A DNA stretch of 64,000 bases from an uncultured Collinsella sp. (GTDB taxonomy: Bacteria; Actinomycetota; Coriobacteriia; Coriobacteriales; Coriobacteriaceae): contig CATYDM010000005.1 in the NCBI GenBank assembly GCA_958405195.1, positions 13,550 to 77,549 of the forward strand, in the 5' to 3' direction. Positions 15,042-24,115 of the stretch are shown here, in pieces. A program made the translations under genes and the position numbers. Position 1 is the first letter of the stretch, and each line of letters starts with the position of its first letter. Below the pieces are notes generated by a model. It saw only the letters and a program-made list of their open reading frames with translations, did no database searches and was not told where the DNA came from.

Positions 15042-17690
15042 ATGGTGAAAAAGTCACCGGAAAACACTACTCCCGCAATTGTGGACAACGTAGAGGCGCT
15101 TGAGGCCAAGCTCGCTCAGATGCGAGAGGCCCAGGCGCTTTTTGCTACGTACACGCAGGAGCAGGTCGACAAGATCTTCTATGAGGCCGCCATGGCCGCC
15201 AACAAGGCTCGTATCCCGTTGGCGAAGATGGCCATCGAGGAGACCGGCCGCGGCGTTCTTGAGGACAAGGTCATCAAGAACCACTACGCCGCAGAGTACA
15301 TCTACAACGCTTACAAGAACACCAAGACCTGTGGTGTCCTGGAGCGCGACGAGGCTTACGGCATCACCAAGATCGCCGAGCCCATCGGCATCGTGGGCGC
15401 CGTCATCCCGACGACCAACCCCACCTCCACCGCGATCTTCAAGACGCTGATCTGCCTGAAGACCCGCAACGCCATCATCATCTCCCCGCACCCGGCTGCC
15501 GCCAAGTGCACCATCGCCGCCGCCAAGCTCGTGCTTGACGCCGCCGTCAAGGCCGGCGCCCCCGAGGGCATCATCGGCTGGGTCGATGTCCCCTCCATCG
15601 AGCTGACTAACATGGTCATGCGCGACGTCGACATCATCCTCGCCACCGGTGGCCCGGGCATGGTCAAGGCCGCTTACTCCTCGGGCAAGCCCGCCCTGGG
15701 CGTTGGCGCCGGTAACACCCCGGTCGTCATCGACGACACCGCCGACGTGCTGCTCGCCGTCAACTCCATCATCCACTCCAAGACCTTCGACAACGGCATG
15801 ATCTGCGCTTCCGAGCAGTCCGTGACCGTAATCGACAGCATCTATGACCAGGTTAAGGCCGAGTTCCAGAAGCGCGGCTGCTACTTCGTCAAGCAGGGTG
15901 CCGAGATGGAGGCCCTGCGTGCCGCCATGTTCAAGAACGGCGCTCTCGATCACCGCATCCCCGGCATGGCCGCTGCCAAGATCGCCGAGCTCGCCGGCAT
16001 CGAGGTTCCCGCCAAGACCAAGATCCTGATCGCCGAGGTCACCTCCACCGACCCCGCCAAGGAGGAGTTCTCCCACGAGAAGCTCTCCCCGGTCCTGGCC
16101 ATGTACCACGCCAAGGACTTCCAGGAAGCCGTCGACAAGGCCGAGCACCTCGTGCTCGCCGGTGGCCCGGGCCACACCGCCTCTCTGTACGTGCACCCCG
16201 CCCAGGCCGAGAAGATCAGCCTGTTCGAGCACGTCATGAAGGCCTGCCGTATCGTCATCAACACCCCGTCCTCGCACGGCGGCATCGGTGACCTGTACAA
16301 CTTTGGCATGAAGCCGTCTCTGACCCTGGGCTGCGGCTCCTGGGGCGGCAACTCCGTCTCCGAGAACGTTGGGGTGAAGCACTTGATCAACGTTAAGACT
16401 GTGGCCGAGCGCCGTGAGAACATGCTGTGGTTCCGCGCTCCCGAGAAGGTCTACTTCAAGAAGGGTTCCACGCCCGTCGCCCTCGACGAGCTGGGCAACG
16501 TCATGGGAAAGAAGCGCGCCTTCATCGTTACCGACCAGTTCCTCTTCAAGAATGGCAACACCCGCGCCATCGAGGCCAAGCTCGACGAGATGGGCATCGC
16601 CCACGACTGCTTCTACGACGTCGAGCCCGACCCGTCCCTGCAGTGCGCGCGCCGTGGTGCCAAGCAGATGGCTCTCTTTGAGCCGGACGTCATCATCGCC
16701 GTCGGCGGTGGCTCAGCTATGGACGCCGGCAAGATCATGTGGATGATGTACGAGCACCCCGAGTGCAAGTTTGAGGACATGGCCATGGACTTCATGGACA
16801 TCCGCAAGCGTATCTTCACCTTCCCCGAGATGGGCAAGAAGGCCTACTTCGTCGCCGTCCCGACCTCCTCGGGTACCGGCTCCGAGTGCACGCCGTTCGC
16901 CATCATCACCGACAAGGACACCGGCATCAAGTGGCCGCTCGCCGACTACGCGCTGCTGCCGAACATGGCTATCGTCGACGCCGACAACTGCATGACCGCC
17001 CCGCGCGGCCTGACCGCTGCCTCCGGCATCGACGTCATGACCCACGCCATCGAGTCCTACGTCTCCATCATGGCTTCCGACTACACCAAGGGCCTCTCCG
17101 AGCGCGCTGCCAAGCTCGTCTTTGAGAACCTGCCCTCCAGCTTCACGAACGGCGCCAAGGACCCGCACGCCCGCGAGGAGATGCACAACGCCTCCTGCAT
17201 GGCCGGTATGGCCTTCGCCAACGCCTTCCTGGGCCTCAACCACTCCATGGCTCACAAGCTCGGCGCTTTCCATCACCTGCCCCACGGCATCGCTAACGCC
17301 GTCATCCTGACCCGCGTCATGCGCTACAACGCCGCCGAGGCTCCCGTCAAGATGGGTACCTTCTCCCAGTATCCTTACCCCAACGCGCTGCACAACTACG
17401 CCGAGATGGCCAAGTACTGCGGTATCGAGGGCAAGGACGACAAGGAGGTCTTCGAGAACTTCATCACGAAGCTCGAGGAGCTCAAGGACTTCATCGGTGT
17501 CAAGAAGACCATCGCCGACTACGGTGTTGACGAGCAGTACTTCCTCGACACCCTCGACGAGATGACCGAGCAGGCATTCAACGACCAGTGCACCGGCGCT
17601 AACCCGCGCTACCCGCTCATGAGCGAGATCAAGGAGCTCTACCTGGACGCCTACTACGGCCGCGAGCCCCAGGACTACGCCGTCTGCTAG
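15042..17690 (+). CDS. adhE: Bifunctional acetaldehyde-CoA/alcohol dehydrogenase AdhE
   Basis: Two-domain fermentation enzyme (882 residues) that reduces acetyl-CoA to acetaldehyde and then to ethanol with two NADH. The N-terminal aldehyde dehydrogenase half shows PIGIVGAVIPTTNPTST, VGAGNTP and the active-site Cys in FDNGMICASEQ (about 250). The C-terminal iron-dependent alcohol dehydrogenase half shows GGGSAMDAGK, PTSSGTGSE and the iron ligands in GIDVMTHAIE, LNHSMAHKLGAFHHLPHG. Family members often form spirosomes. The strongly codon-optimised composition (few rare codons, C-ending codons) suggests high expression. It has its own promoter with an adjacent palindrome. Confidence 0.98.
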   Translation: MVKKSPENTTPAIVDNVEALEAKLAQMREAQALFATYTQEQVDKIFYEAAMAANKARIPLAKMAIEETGRGVLEDKVIKNHYAAEYIYNAYKNTKTCGVLERDEAYGITKIAEPIGIVGAVIPTTNPTSTAIFKTLICLKTRNAIIISPHPAAAKCTIAAAKLVLDAAVKAGAPEGIIGWVDVPSIELTNMVMRDVDIILATGGPGMVKAAYSSGKPALGVGAGNTPVVIDDTADVLLAVNSIIHSKTFDNGMICASEQSVTVIDSIYDQVKAEFQKRGCYFVKQGAEMEALRAAMFKNGALDHRIPGMAAAKIAELAGIEVPAKTKILIAEVTSTDPAKEEFSHEKLSPVLAMYHAKDFQEAVDKAEHLVLAGGPGHTASLYVHPAQAEKISLFEHVMKACRIVINTPSSHGGIGDLYNFGMKPSLTLGCGSWGGNSVSENVGVKHLINVKTVAERRENMLWFRAPEKVYFKKGSTPVALDELGNVMGKKRAFIVTDQFLFKNGNTRAIEAKLDEMGIAHDCFYDVEPDPSLQCARRGAKQMALFEPDVIIAVGGGSAMDAGKIMWMMYEHPECKFEDMAMDFMDIRKRIFTFPEMGKKAYFVAVPTSSGTGSECTPFAIITDKDTGIKWPLADYALLPNMAIVDADNCMTAPRGLTAASGIDVMTHAIESYVSIMASDYTKGLSERAAKLVFENLPSSFTNGAKDPHAREEMHNASCMAGMAFANAFLGLNHSMAHKLGAFHHLPHGIANAVILTRVMRYNAAEAPVKMGTFSQYPYPNALHNYAEMAKYCGIEGKDDKEVFENFITKLEELKDFIGVKKTIADYGVDEQYFLDTLDEMTEQAFNDQCTGANPRYPLMSEIKELYLDAYYGREPQDYAVC

Positions 17691-17710
17691 TTTTTAGCAC
17701 GGTTTTTTGC

Positions 17711-17745
17711 GGCGGGGGTGCACGGGTGTTTCACACACCCCCGCC
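17711..17745 (+). terminator. GC-rich hairpin between adhE and the kinase-fold gene
   Basis: 10-bp perfect stem GGCGGGGGTG/CACCCCCGCC with a 15-nt loop, but no T-run follows. It may reduce read-through or stabilise the adhE 3' end rather than stop transcription fully. Confidence 0.4.
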
Positions 17746-17779
17746 GTCGCTTCTATCGCATCGTTGAAAGGATGCAACC

Positions 17780-18544
17780 ATGCTGCTACCCGATTACAAG
17801 ACCGAGCTCGTCCGCCGTGGCAACAAGGTCGTTTACGACCTGGGCGACAAGATCGTCAAGGTCTTTAACGAGACCAAGCCTGTCTCCGACGTGTTCAACG
17901 AGGCTTTGAATCTTGCCCGCATCAATGAGTGCGGCATCCGCAGCCCCAAGGCTCTCGAGGTTTCCCAGCTCGAGAACGCCAACGGCTGGGCGCTCGTGAC
18001 CGAGAAGGTTCCGGGCACCACCCTTGCCGAGAAGATGACTGCCGAGCCCCAGCGCTTTGGTGAGTACCTCGAGATGTTCGTCGACCTCCAGATCGAGATC
18101 CACGGCTACACCTCCCCGCTGCTCAACCGTCAGCGCGACAAGTACGCCCGCATGATCGACAGCCTTGATCAGCTCAATGCCACCACGCGCTACAACCTTC
18201 AGGAGCGTCTGGACGGCATGACCAAGGAGTTCAAGGTCTGCCACGGCGACTTCAACCCCTCCAACGTCATCGTCGGCGACGACGGCCAGCTCTATGTGTG
18301 CGACTGGGCACACGCCACCCAGGGCTCCCCTGCTGCCGACGTTGCCACCACCTACCTGCTCTTTGCCCTCAACAGCAAGGATCAGGCTGAGGCCTACCTG
18401 GAGCTCTACTGCGACCGCGCCGACATGCCCATGCAGGTCGTGCGTCAGTGGACGAGCATCGTCGCCGCTTCCGAGCTCGCTCGTAAGCGCAACGTGAACG
18501 ATGAGTTCCTGAAGAACTGGATCGACGTCGTCGATTATCAGTAA
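17780..18544 (+). CDS. Aminoglycoside phosphotransferase/choline kinase-fold protein
   Basis: Member of the APH/ChoK protein-kinase-like superfamily (254 residues); the substrate is not known. It has a small N-lobe with VVYDLGDKIVKVFN (likely ATP-binding beta strands with the Lys). The catalytic loop is CHGDFNPSNVIV (about 155-166) and the metal-binding Asp lies in YVCDWAHATQGSPAAD (about 173-188). GAAAGGATG lies before the ATG. It follows adhE on the same strand with the same codon bias and a weak hairpin between, so co-transcription by read-through is possible. Nothing in the sequence points to antibiotic resistance; a small-alcohol or sugar-amine kinase is equally possible. Confidence 0.8.
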   Translation: MLLPDYKTELVRRGNKVVYDLGDKIVKVFNETKPVSDVFNEALNLARINECGIRSPKALEVSQLENANGWALVTEKVPGTTLAEKMTAEPQRFGEYLEMFVDLQIEIHGYTSPLLNRQRDKYARMIDSLDQLNATTRYNLQERLDGMTKEFKVCHGDFNPSNVIVGDDGQLYVCDWAHATQGSPAADVATTYLLFALNSKDQAEAYLELYCDRADMPMQVVRQWTSIVAASELARKRNVNDEFLKNWIDVVDYQ

Positions 18545-18580
18545 TATCTGAGCGATTTATTTCGCATCGGAGGCACAAGG

Positions 18581-18618
18581 AAAACCCCGCAGCTCGCATG
18601 GGCTGTGGGGTTTTCCTT
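18581..18618 (+). terminator. Terminator after kinase-fold gene
   Basis: Stem AAAACCCCGCAGC with GCTGTGGGGTTTT (one G-U pair) followed by TTTTCCTTTT. Confidence 0.85.
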
Positions 18619-18643
18619 TTAGATATCGAGGATGCCACAAGAT

Positions 18644-18692
18644 AAAAGGACGGCCCCGCATCTCCCCGATCTGGAGAAATGCGGGGCCGTCC
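18644..18692 (-). terminator. Terminator after proS
   Basis: 14-bp perfect stem GGACGGCCCCGCAT (18648-18661) with 18679-18692, with an inner TCTCC/GGAGA hairpin. On the minus strand it is followed by TTTT. It faces the terminator of the plus-strand kinase gene, so the two converging units are insulated. Confidence 0.85.
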
Positions 18693-18722
18693 CGTATATC
18701 GAACTACAAGCGAAATCGTCGA

Positions 18723-20444
18723 TTAACGGCGTGCTGCCTTCACAAGCTCGGCGACCTTGGCGACGACCTCGTCGATCGCCACATCCTCGCGCTCACCCGT
18801 GGCACGGTCCTTGAGCTCAACGGTGCCATTCTTAAGGCCACGCTTACCCAGAACGACCTGATACGGGAAGCCCATAAGGTCGTTGTCGGCAAACTTAAAG
18901 CCGGGACGCTCGTCGCGGTCGTCGACGACAACCTCGATACCCTCGGCGCACAGGCCATCAACGATCTGCTCGCAGACGGTAGCGCACTCCTCCTTCTTGG
19001 GATCGAGCGGAATCACCGCGACCTCGTACGGGGCAACGGAGACCGGCCAGACGATACCGTGCTCGTCGTTGTGCTGCTCCACGACGGCAGCAAGCGAACG
19101 GGACACGCCCACGCCGTAACAACCCATGATGAGCGGCTTCTCCTTGCCGTCCTCGTCCATAAAAGTGGCACCCATGGCCTCGGAATACTTGGTGCCCAGC
19201 TGGAAGACCTGGGAGACCTCGATGCCGCGAGCAGCGGAGAGCGGCTTGCCGCAGTGCGGGCAGGGATCGCCGGCAACGACGGTGACCAGATCGGCCCACT
19301 CATCGACGGTAAAGTCGCGCTCGGGGCAGGCACCGGTAAAGTGATAGTCGACCTCGTTGGCGCCGCAGGCCCACTGCTTGGACTCACGCAGGCTCTCGTC
19401 GCACACCAGACGAATGCCCTCGGGCAGGTTAACCGGTCCGATAAAGCCCTTATGCAGACCATAAGTCTGGAGCTCCTCGTCGGTCATCATGCGATAGCCC
19501 TTGCCAAAGACATGCTCGGCCTTGCAGTCATTGAGCTCGTGGTCGCCCGGAACAATGGCCACGACCGGCTTGCCCTCGGCGTCGATGAGTGCCAACGACT
19601 TGCGCGTGCCGTTCTCGGGGAACCCAAAGAACTTAGCAACTGCCTCAATGGTGCCCATGCCCGGAGTCTCAACCTTGGTGAGCGTACCGTCACCAGGACC
19701 CTCGGTCACGACGACCTTGGTGCTTGCCGCCTCGTCATCGGCAGCAAAGCCGCAATCGTCACAGTAGACGAGCGAAGCCTCGCCGGCGTCGGCCAAAGCC
19801 ATGTACTCGACGGAGGTATCGCCACCGATCTCACCGGAGTCGGCAACAACGGGCAGGGCCTTGATATAGCAGCGCTCGCAGATGTTAGCGTAGGCCTGCT
19901 TCATCTTGTCATACTCCTCCTGCAGGCTCTCCTGCGTGGCGGAGAAGCTGTAGGCGTCCTTCATGATGAACTCGCGACCGCGCATCAGGCCAAAGCGGGG
20001 GCGGAACTCGTCGCGGAACTTATCCTGGATGTGGTAGAGGTTAACGGGTAGCTGCTTGTAGGAGCGCAGCTCATTGCGCACCAGGGCCGTGACGGTCTCC
20101 TCGTGCGTGGGGCCCAGGACGAACTCGCGACCGTGACGGTCGTCAAAGCGCACAAGCTCCTTGCCATAGGCGTCGATGCGGCCGGACTCACGCCACAACT
20201 CGGCATCGACCATGATAGGCATCATAAGCTCCTGGGCGCCGGCGGCGTCCATCTCGTCGCGCACGATGTTCTCGATCTTGCGAATCGAGCGCCAAGCAAG
20301 CGGCAGGTAGGAATATAGACCGGCGGCCTCCTTGCGGATCATGCCGGCACGGAGCAGCAGACGATGGCTGGCGAGCTCAGCATCCGCCGGATCCTCTTTA
20401 AGCGTCGGCGCATAAAGCTTAGACATATACATTGCTCGGGTCAT
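18723..20444 (-). CDS. proS: Prolyl-tRNA synthetase (bacterial type)
   Basis: Class II synthetase with an editing insertion (573 residues). Class II motifs are visible: RKEAAGLYSYLPLAWRSIRKIE (motif 1 region), RDEFRPRFGLMRGREFIMKDAYSF (motif 2) and GCYGVGVSRSLAAVVEQ (motif 3). The long INS editing domain lies between about 220 and 400, including YVCD-like cysteines CDDCGFAADDEAA. The anticodon-binding domain is C-terminal. The ATG at 20444 has GGAG 6 nt upstream and lies directly after the ispG stop. It is the last gene of the frr-to-proS run. Confidence 0.97.
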   Translation of the reverse strand: MTRAMYMSKLYAPTLKEDPADAELASHRLLLRAGMIRKEAAGLYSYLPLAWRSIRKIENIVRDEMDAAGAQELMMPIMVDAELWRESGRIDAYGKELVRFDDRHGREFVLGPTHEETVTALVRNELRSYKQLPVNLYHIQDKFRDEFRPRFGLMRGREFIMKDAYSFSATQESLQEEYDKMKQAYANICERCYIKALPVVADSGEIGGDTSVEYMALADAGEASLVYCDDCGFAADDEAASTKVVVTEGPGDGTLTKVETPGMGTIEAVAKFFGFPENGTRKSLALIDAEGKPVVAIVPGDHELNDCKAEHVFGKGYRMMTDEELQTYGLHKGFIGPVNLPEGIRLVCDESLRESKQWACGANEVDYHFTGACPERDFTVDEWADLVTVVAGDPCPHCGKPLSAARGIEVSQVFQLGTKYSEAMGATFMDEDGKEKPLIMGCYGVGVSRSLAAVVEQHNDEHGIVWPVSVAPYEVAVIPLDPKKEECATVCEQIVDGLCAEGIEVVVDDRDERPGFKFADNDLMGFPYQVVLGKRGLKNGTVELKDRATGEREDVAIDEVVAKVAELVKAARR

Positions 20445-21527
20445 TTATTTCTCCTCAATAAGCTTGTCGACCTCGGCCATAAGCGCGTCGACAATTTGGT
20501 CCTCAGCTACTTTACCAATGATCTGGCCATGCGAAAAGAGCAAGGCCTGACCACGTCCGCAAGCAACGCCCAGATCGGCATCAGAAGCCTCGCCGGGGCC
20601 ATTAACGGCACATCCCATCACAGCGATCGAAAGCGGCGCGGAGTAGTTCTTAAGCCGCTCGGTAACCTCCTCGGCAATGGGAATAAGGTTAACCTGACAG
20701 CGGGCGCATGTGGGGCACGAGACAATCTCGGGGCCACGGCGACGCAGGCCCAACGACTGCAGAATACCCCAGGCAACCGGCGGCTCCTCAACCGGATCGG
20801 CTGTGAGCGACACACGCATGGTGTCGCCAATGCCTTCGGAAAGCAAGATACCCAAGCCTACAGAGCTCTTGATGGTGCCCTGGAGCTTGGTCCCCGCCTC
20901 CGTCACGCCCAGGTGAAGCGGAACGTGGGGAATCTCACGCGACAGGGCTCGATAGGTATCAAGCGTCGTTTGCACGCTATGGGCCTTGGCCGAAAGCACA
21001 ATGTTCGTAAAACCACGGTCCTCAAAGTGCTTGACGAAGCGCTCGCTCGACATCACGAGCTTTTCGGGCTGCGTGAGGTCGTCGCGCTCGGCGATATCCT
21101 GCTCGAGCGAACCGGCATTGACGCCGATACGAATCGCGCACCCAGCGGCGCCCGCGGCATCGATCACGGCATCGACCTTAGCCCAATCGCCGATATTGCC
21201 GGGATTGATGCGAAGCTTGGCGGCACCAGCCTCGACGGCGCCGATGGCGAGCTTATGGTTAAAGTGAATATCGGCGACGATCGGCACCGGAGACTCGGCA
21301 CAGATGGTGCGGAAACCCTCAAGCGCGGCCTCGGTGGGCACGCTCACACGCACGATATCGCAGCCAGCCTGCGCCAACGCGCACACTTGCGCAAGCGTTG
21401 CCTGGGCGTCAGCGGTATCGGTGCAGGTCATGGATTGGACCACCACCGGCGCGCCGCCACCGATCTGCACACCGCCCACATGCACGGGGCGCGTCAACTC
21501 GCGAGGCAAAGGATGGGATAAAGACAA
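20445..21527 (-). CDS. ispG: 4-hydroxy-3-methylbut-2-en-1-yl diphosphate synthase (flavodoxin), IspG
   Basis: [4Fe-4S] enzyme of the MEP isoprenoid pathway that converts MEcPP to HMBPP (360 residues). The N-terminal TIM-barrel has VQSMTCTDTADAQATLAQ and ADIHFNHKLA. The cluster cysteines lie in SCPTCARC and VMGCAVNGPGEA. The TTG at 21527 is chosen: AGGGGAG lies 8 nt upstream and the protein then begins just before the conserved RPVHVGGVQIGGGAP. Upstream in-frame codons lie inside rseP. It is in the same operon as dxr, giving two MEP-pathway enzymes. Confidence 0.95.
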   Translation of the reverse strand: MSLSHPLPRELTRPVHVGGVQIGGGAPVVVQSMTCTDTADAQATLAQVCALAQAGCDIVRVSVPTEAALEGFRTICAESPVPIVADIHFNHKLAIGAVEAGAAKLRINPGNIGDWAKVDAVIDAAGAAGCAIRIGVNAGSLEQDIAERDDLTQPEKLVMSSERFVKHFEDRGFTNIVLSAKAHSVQTTLDTYRALSREIPHVPLHLGVTEAGTKLQGTIKSSVGLGILLSEGIGDTMRVSLTADPVEEPPVAWGILQSLGLRRRGPEIVSCPTCARCQVNLIPIAEEVTERLKNYSAPLSIAVMGCAVNGPGEASDADLGVACGRGQALLFSHGQIIGKVAEDQIVDALMAEVDKLIEEK

Positions 21528-21540
21528 TCCAAACACTCCC

Positions 21541-22902
21541 CTACAGGATAAATCGAAGGACGTCGGAACGAAGCATATAGACAAACAGCAGCGCAAAGAG
21601 CGCGATGCCCACATAGCTCACAATCGTCTGGACCTTGAGCGGAAGCTCGCGGCCAGCAATCTTTTGAATGATCTCGATGACCAGCTTGCCGCCATCGAGT
21701 GGTGGGATGGGCAGCAGGTTCATAAAGCCAAGCGAGAACGAAATGAGGGCGGCAAACGAAAGGAACGTGGCAGGGCCGGCAGCAGCAGCCTGTGAGGACA
21801 TAACGCTAATGCCCACGATCGAAGAAGACTGATCGAGAATCTCCATCGTATGCTGCGGCTGGAGCAGGCGCATCACGCCCTCCGCTGTCTGCACGACATA
21901 GGAGAACGAAAGGCGAGCCGACGTGATGGGGTCTAAACGGACCACCTGCGTAGAGGCATACACACCTAGGCGCTCGTCCTCTTTGAGCGCAACCGAGGTC
22001 GAATGCTGCTTGCCGTCGCGCTCATACTCAATGGCGATATCGTCCTTACCGGCGGCCTTGCCGATGGCATCGTAAACGTCCATCCAGGTAGAGCACGATA
22101 CTCCGTCAACCGAAAGGATCGCGTCGCCGCCCTCGATACCCGCCTTGGCGGCAATAGACCCCTCGTCAACCTGACCGATCACGTTGGTATCCATCGGCAC
22201 GGTGACACCCGCAATAGAGTAGATGCTCATAAGCAGCAAAAAGCCCGTCAGGATATTGACGAGAATGCCCGCGAGCAGCATAAAGGCGCGCTTGAGAAAA
22301 CCCTGGCCCAGATAGGTATGCGAACGCTCTTGCGCAAGGAACTCGGCTTCGCCGCACGGCAGCTCCCACACATCGCCCTCGGTAGTCGCATGCTCTCGAT
22401 CGAAACGGCGGCCGTCAAAGGTGGTGTAACCCGCCGCGTCTCGTGGCAGCGTCTGATACTTGGTGGGATAGTAGCTCGGCGAGGGCTTCTCCCCTTCCTC
22501 ATACCAAGGCGCGATAGAGCCCCAACCCAAGAGCAAGGCGCATGCCTCGAGCACAACCTCCTCGGATAGCTCGAGCTCGGCGGCAAGGTCGGCCACGGTC
22601 ACGCGACCATGACGATAGATAGCCGCGAGCACGCGATCGGCGCACGAGACGTCGGTCGGATCCATACCGCAGATGGCAGCGTAGCCACCCAGCAGCAGCG
22701 GGGTCACGCCAAACTTGGTTCCAATGCGACGTGACGTGTAATGGATGTCAAAGCGACACGGCAGGCCCAAAAAGAACTCGGTCACACGGACGCCGCAGGC
22801 ACGCGCCGCCAAAAAGTGGCCGCCCTCGTGCAAAAACACAAGGACGGAAAGCATCAGCAGGCCCCAAAAGACCGATGAGAGAACGCTCAGAACAGTATCC
22901 AT
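21541..22902 (-). CDS. rseP: Site-2 (RseP/RIP-type) intramembrane metalloprotease with long insertion
   Basis: Zinc protease that cleaves membrane-embedded regulators (453 residues). The zinc motif HEGGH (25-29) lies in the first membrane helix. A PDZ domain spans about 235-320 (GQVDEGSIAAKAGIEGGDAIL). The third zinc ligand is in NLLPIPPLDGGKLV in a later helix. Between GGYAAICGMD (near 80) and FLKRAFMLLAGILVNIL (near 203) there are about 120 residues where relatives have about 30-35. The insert includes a stretch resembling a winged helix (ADRVLAAIYRHGRVTVADLAAELELSEEVVLEA). The order dxr-rseP-ispG is typical. Start ATG at 22902; a TTG at 22917 is also possible. Confidence 0.93.
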   Translation of the reverse strand: MDTVLSVLSSVFWGLLMLSVLVFLHEGGHFLAARACGVRVTEFFLGLPCRFDIHYTSRRIGTKFGVTPLLLGGYAAICGMDPTDVSCADRVLAAIYRHGRVTVADLAAELELSEEVVLEACALLLGWGSIAPWYEEGEKPSPSYYPTKYQTLPRDAAGYTTFDGRRFDREHATTEGDVWELPCGEAEFLAQERSHTYLGQGFLKRAFMLLAGILVNILTGFLLLMSIYSIAGVTVPMDTNVIGQVDEGSIAAKAGIEGGDAILSVDGVSCSTWMDVYDAIGKAAGKDDIAIEYERDGKQHSTSVALKEDERLGVYASTQVVRLDPITSARLSFSYVVQTAEGVMRLLQPQHTMEILDQSSSIVGISVMSSQAAAAGPATFLSFAALISFSLGFMNLLPIPPLDGGKLVIEIIQKIAGRELPLKVQTIVSYVGIALFALLFVYMLRSDVLRFIL

Positions 22903-22927
22903 AAAACGAAAAAGCAATCCTTATGGG

Positions 22928-24115
22928 TTAGGAACGGGTTGCGGCGAGCACCTGCGCAGCCTTTTCACGCGCCCATGCATCGATGTCGCGAAGCTGCTCA
23001 AACGAATCGACCGCCTGCATATCGTGAGAATCCATGCAGGATTCCACAATGCGATCGATATCGGTAAAGCTGCAGCCATCGTGCAGGAAGGCATCGACGG
23101 CGACCTCGTTGGCGGCATTGAGCACGCACGGCATGGTGCCACCCGTCTTGCCGGCACGTTCGGCCAGTGCCAGACAGCGGAAGGTATCCATGTCGGCAGC
23201 ATCAAACGTGAGCTGCCCCAGCTCGCGGAAATCGATACGAGGCGCCGGGGTATCCCAACGCTCGGGATACGAGAACGCGAACTGGATGGGAATACGCATG
23301 TCGGAAGCACCGAGATGCGCCATCACGGAGCCGTCGGCGAACTCGACCATAGAGTGAATCTTGGACTGACGCTGCACGACCACGTTAATGAAATCGAGGT
23401 CGCAGTTAAACAGATGCATGGCCTCAATGCGCTCCAGGCCCTTGTTCATGAGGGTGGCGGAGTCGATGGTGATCTTGGCACCCATGGCCCACGTGGGATG
23501 TGCGAGGGCATCGGCACGCGTCACGCGGTCGAGCTCGTCGCGGGTGCGGCCAAAGAACGGACCGCCCGAGCAGGTGAGCCAAATACAATGAGCCTCGCGT
23601 GGGTTCTCCCCCAGATAGCACTGGTAGATGGCGGAGTGCTCAGAGTCGACTGGAATAAGCTGGCCCGGTTGCGCCAACGGCATAAGCAAGTCGCCGCCGA
23701 CGACGAGGGACTCCTTGTTGGCAAGGGCAAGACGCTTATTAGAGGTCAAGGCCGCATGGCTCGCCTCGAGACCGGCGGCGCCCACAATAGCGACGAGCAC
23801 GCAGTCGACATCGTCGCGACGCGCGAGCTCGCAAACCGCCTGCGCGCCAACGCCGAGCTTCGTTCCCTCGGGCAACTCCTGCAGCACGGCGTCATCGCCA
23901 TGAGCGACATCGGCCACGGCAACCGCCGGAACCGAGAACTCGCGGGCAGCGGCAACAAGCTCGGAGGTACTGGAGTTAACGGACAGCGCCGTCACCTGCA
24001 GGCGATCGGCATGCTGGCGGCACACATCGAGCGCCTGGGTGCCGATAGAGCCCGTACAACCCAGGATGGCAACACGGAGACGTCCATCGGGGCCATACGT
24101 CGTCTGGAAGGACAT
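22928..24115 (-). CDS. dxr: 1-deoxy-D-xylulose 5-phosphate reductoisomerase
   Basis: NADPH- and metal-dependent enzyme making MEP from DXP (395 residues). Nucleotide motif GCTGSIGTQ near residue 19, LANKES, the metal site VDSEHSAIYQ and SATLMNKGLE are all present. The usual LTASGGPF loop reads LTCSGGPF here, an Ala-to-Cys change beside the active site; probably tolerated. Its ATG overlaps the cdsA stop by one base. It belongs to the operon frr-uppS-cdsA-dxr-rseP-ispG-proS. Confidence 0.97.
   Translation of the reverse strand: MSFQTTYGPDGRLRVAILGCTGSIGTQALDVCRQHADRLQVTALSVNSSTSELVAAAREFSVPAVAVADVAHGDDAVLQELPEGTKLGVGAQAVCELARRDDVDCVLVAIVGAAGLEASHAALTSNKRLALANKESLVVGGDLLMPLAQPGQLIPVDSEHSAIYQCYLGENPREAHCIWLTCSGGPFFGRTRDELDRVTRADALAHPTWAMGAKITIDSATLMNKGLERIEAMHLFNCDLDFINVVVQRQSKIHSMVEFADGSVMAHLGASDMRIPIQFAFSYPERWDTPAPRIDFRELGQLTFDAADMDTFRCLALAERAGKTGGTMPCVLNAANEVAVDAFLHDGCSFTDIDRIVESCMDSHDMQAVDSFEQLRDIDAWAREKAAQVLAATRS

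Noticed and set aside
15054..16604. Long minus-strand frame opposite adhE
   Set aside because: Shadow of the strongly biased adhE codons; Gly/Asp/Val/Leu repeats without a fold.
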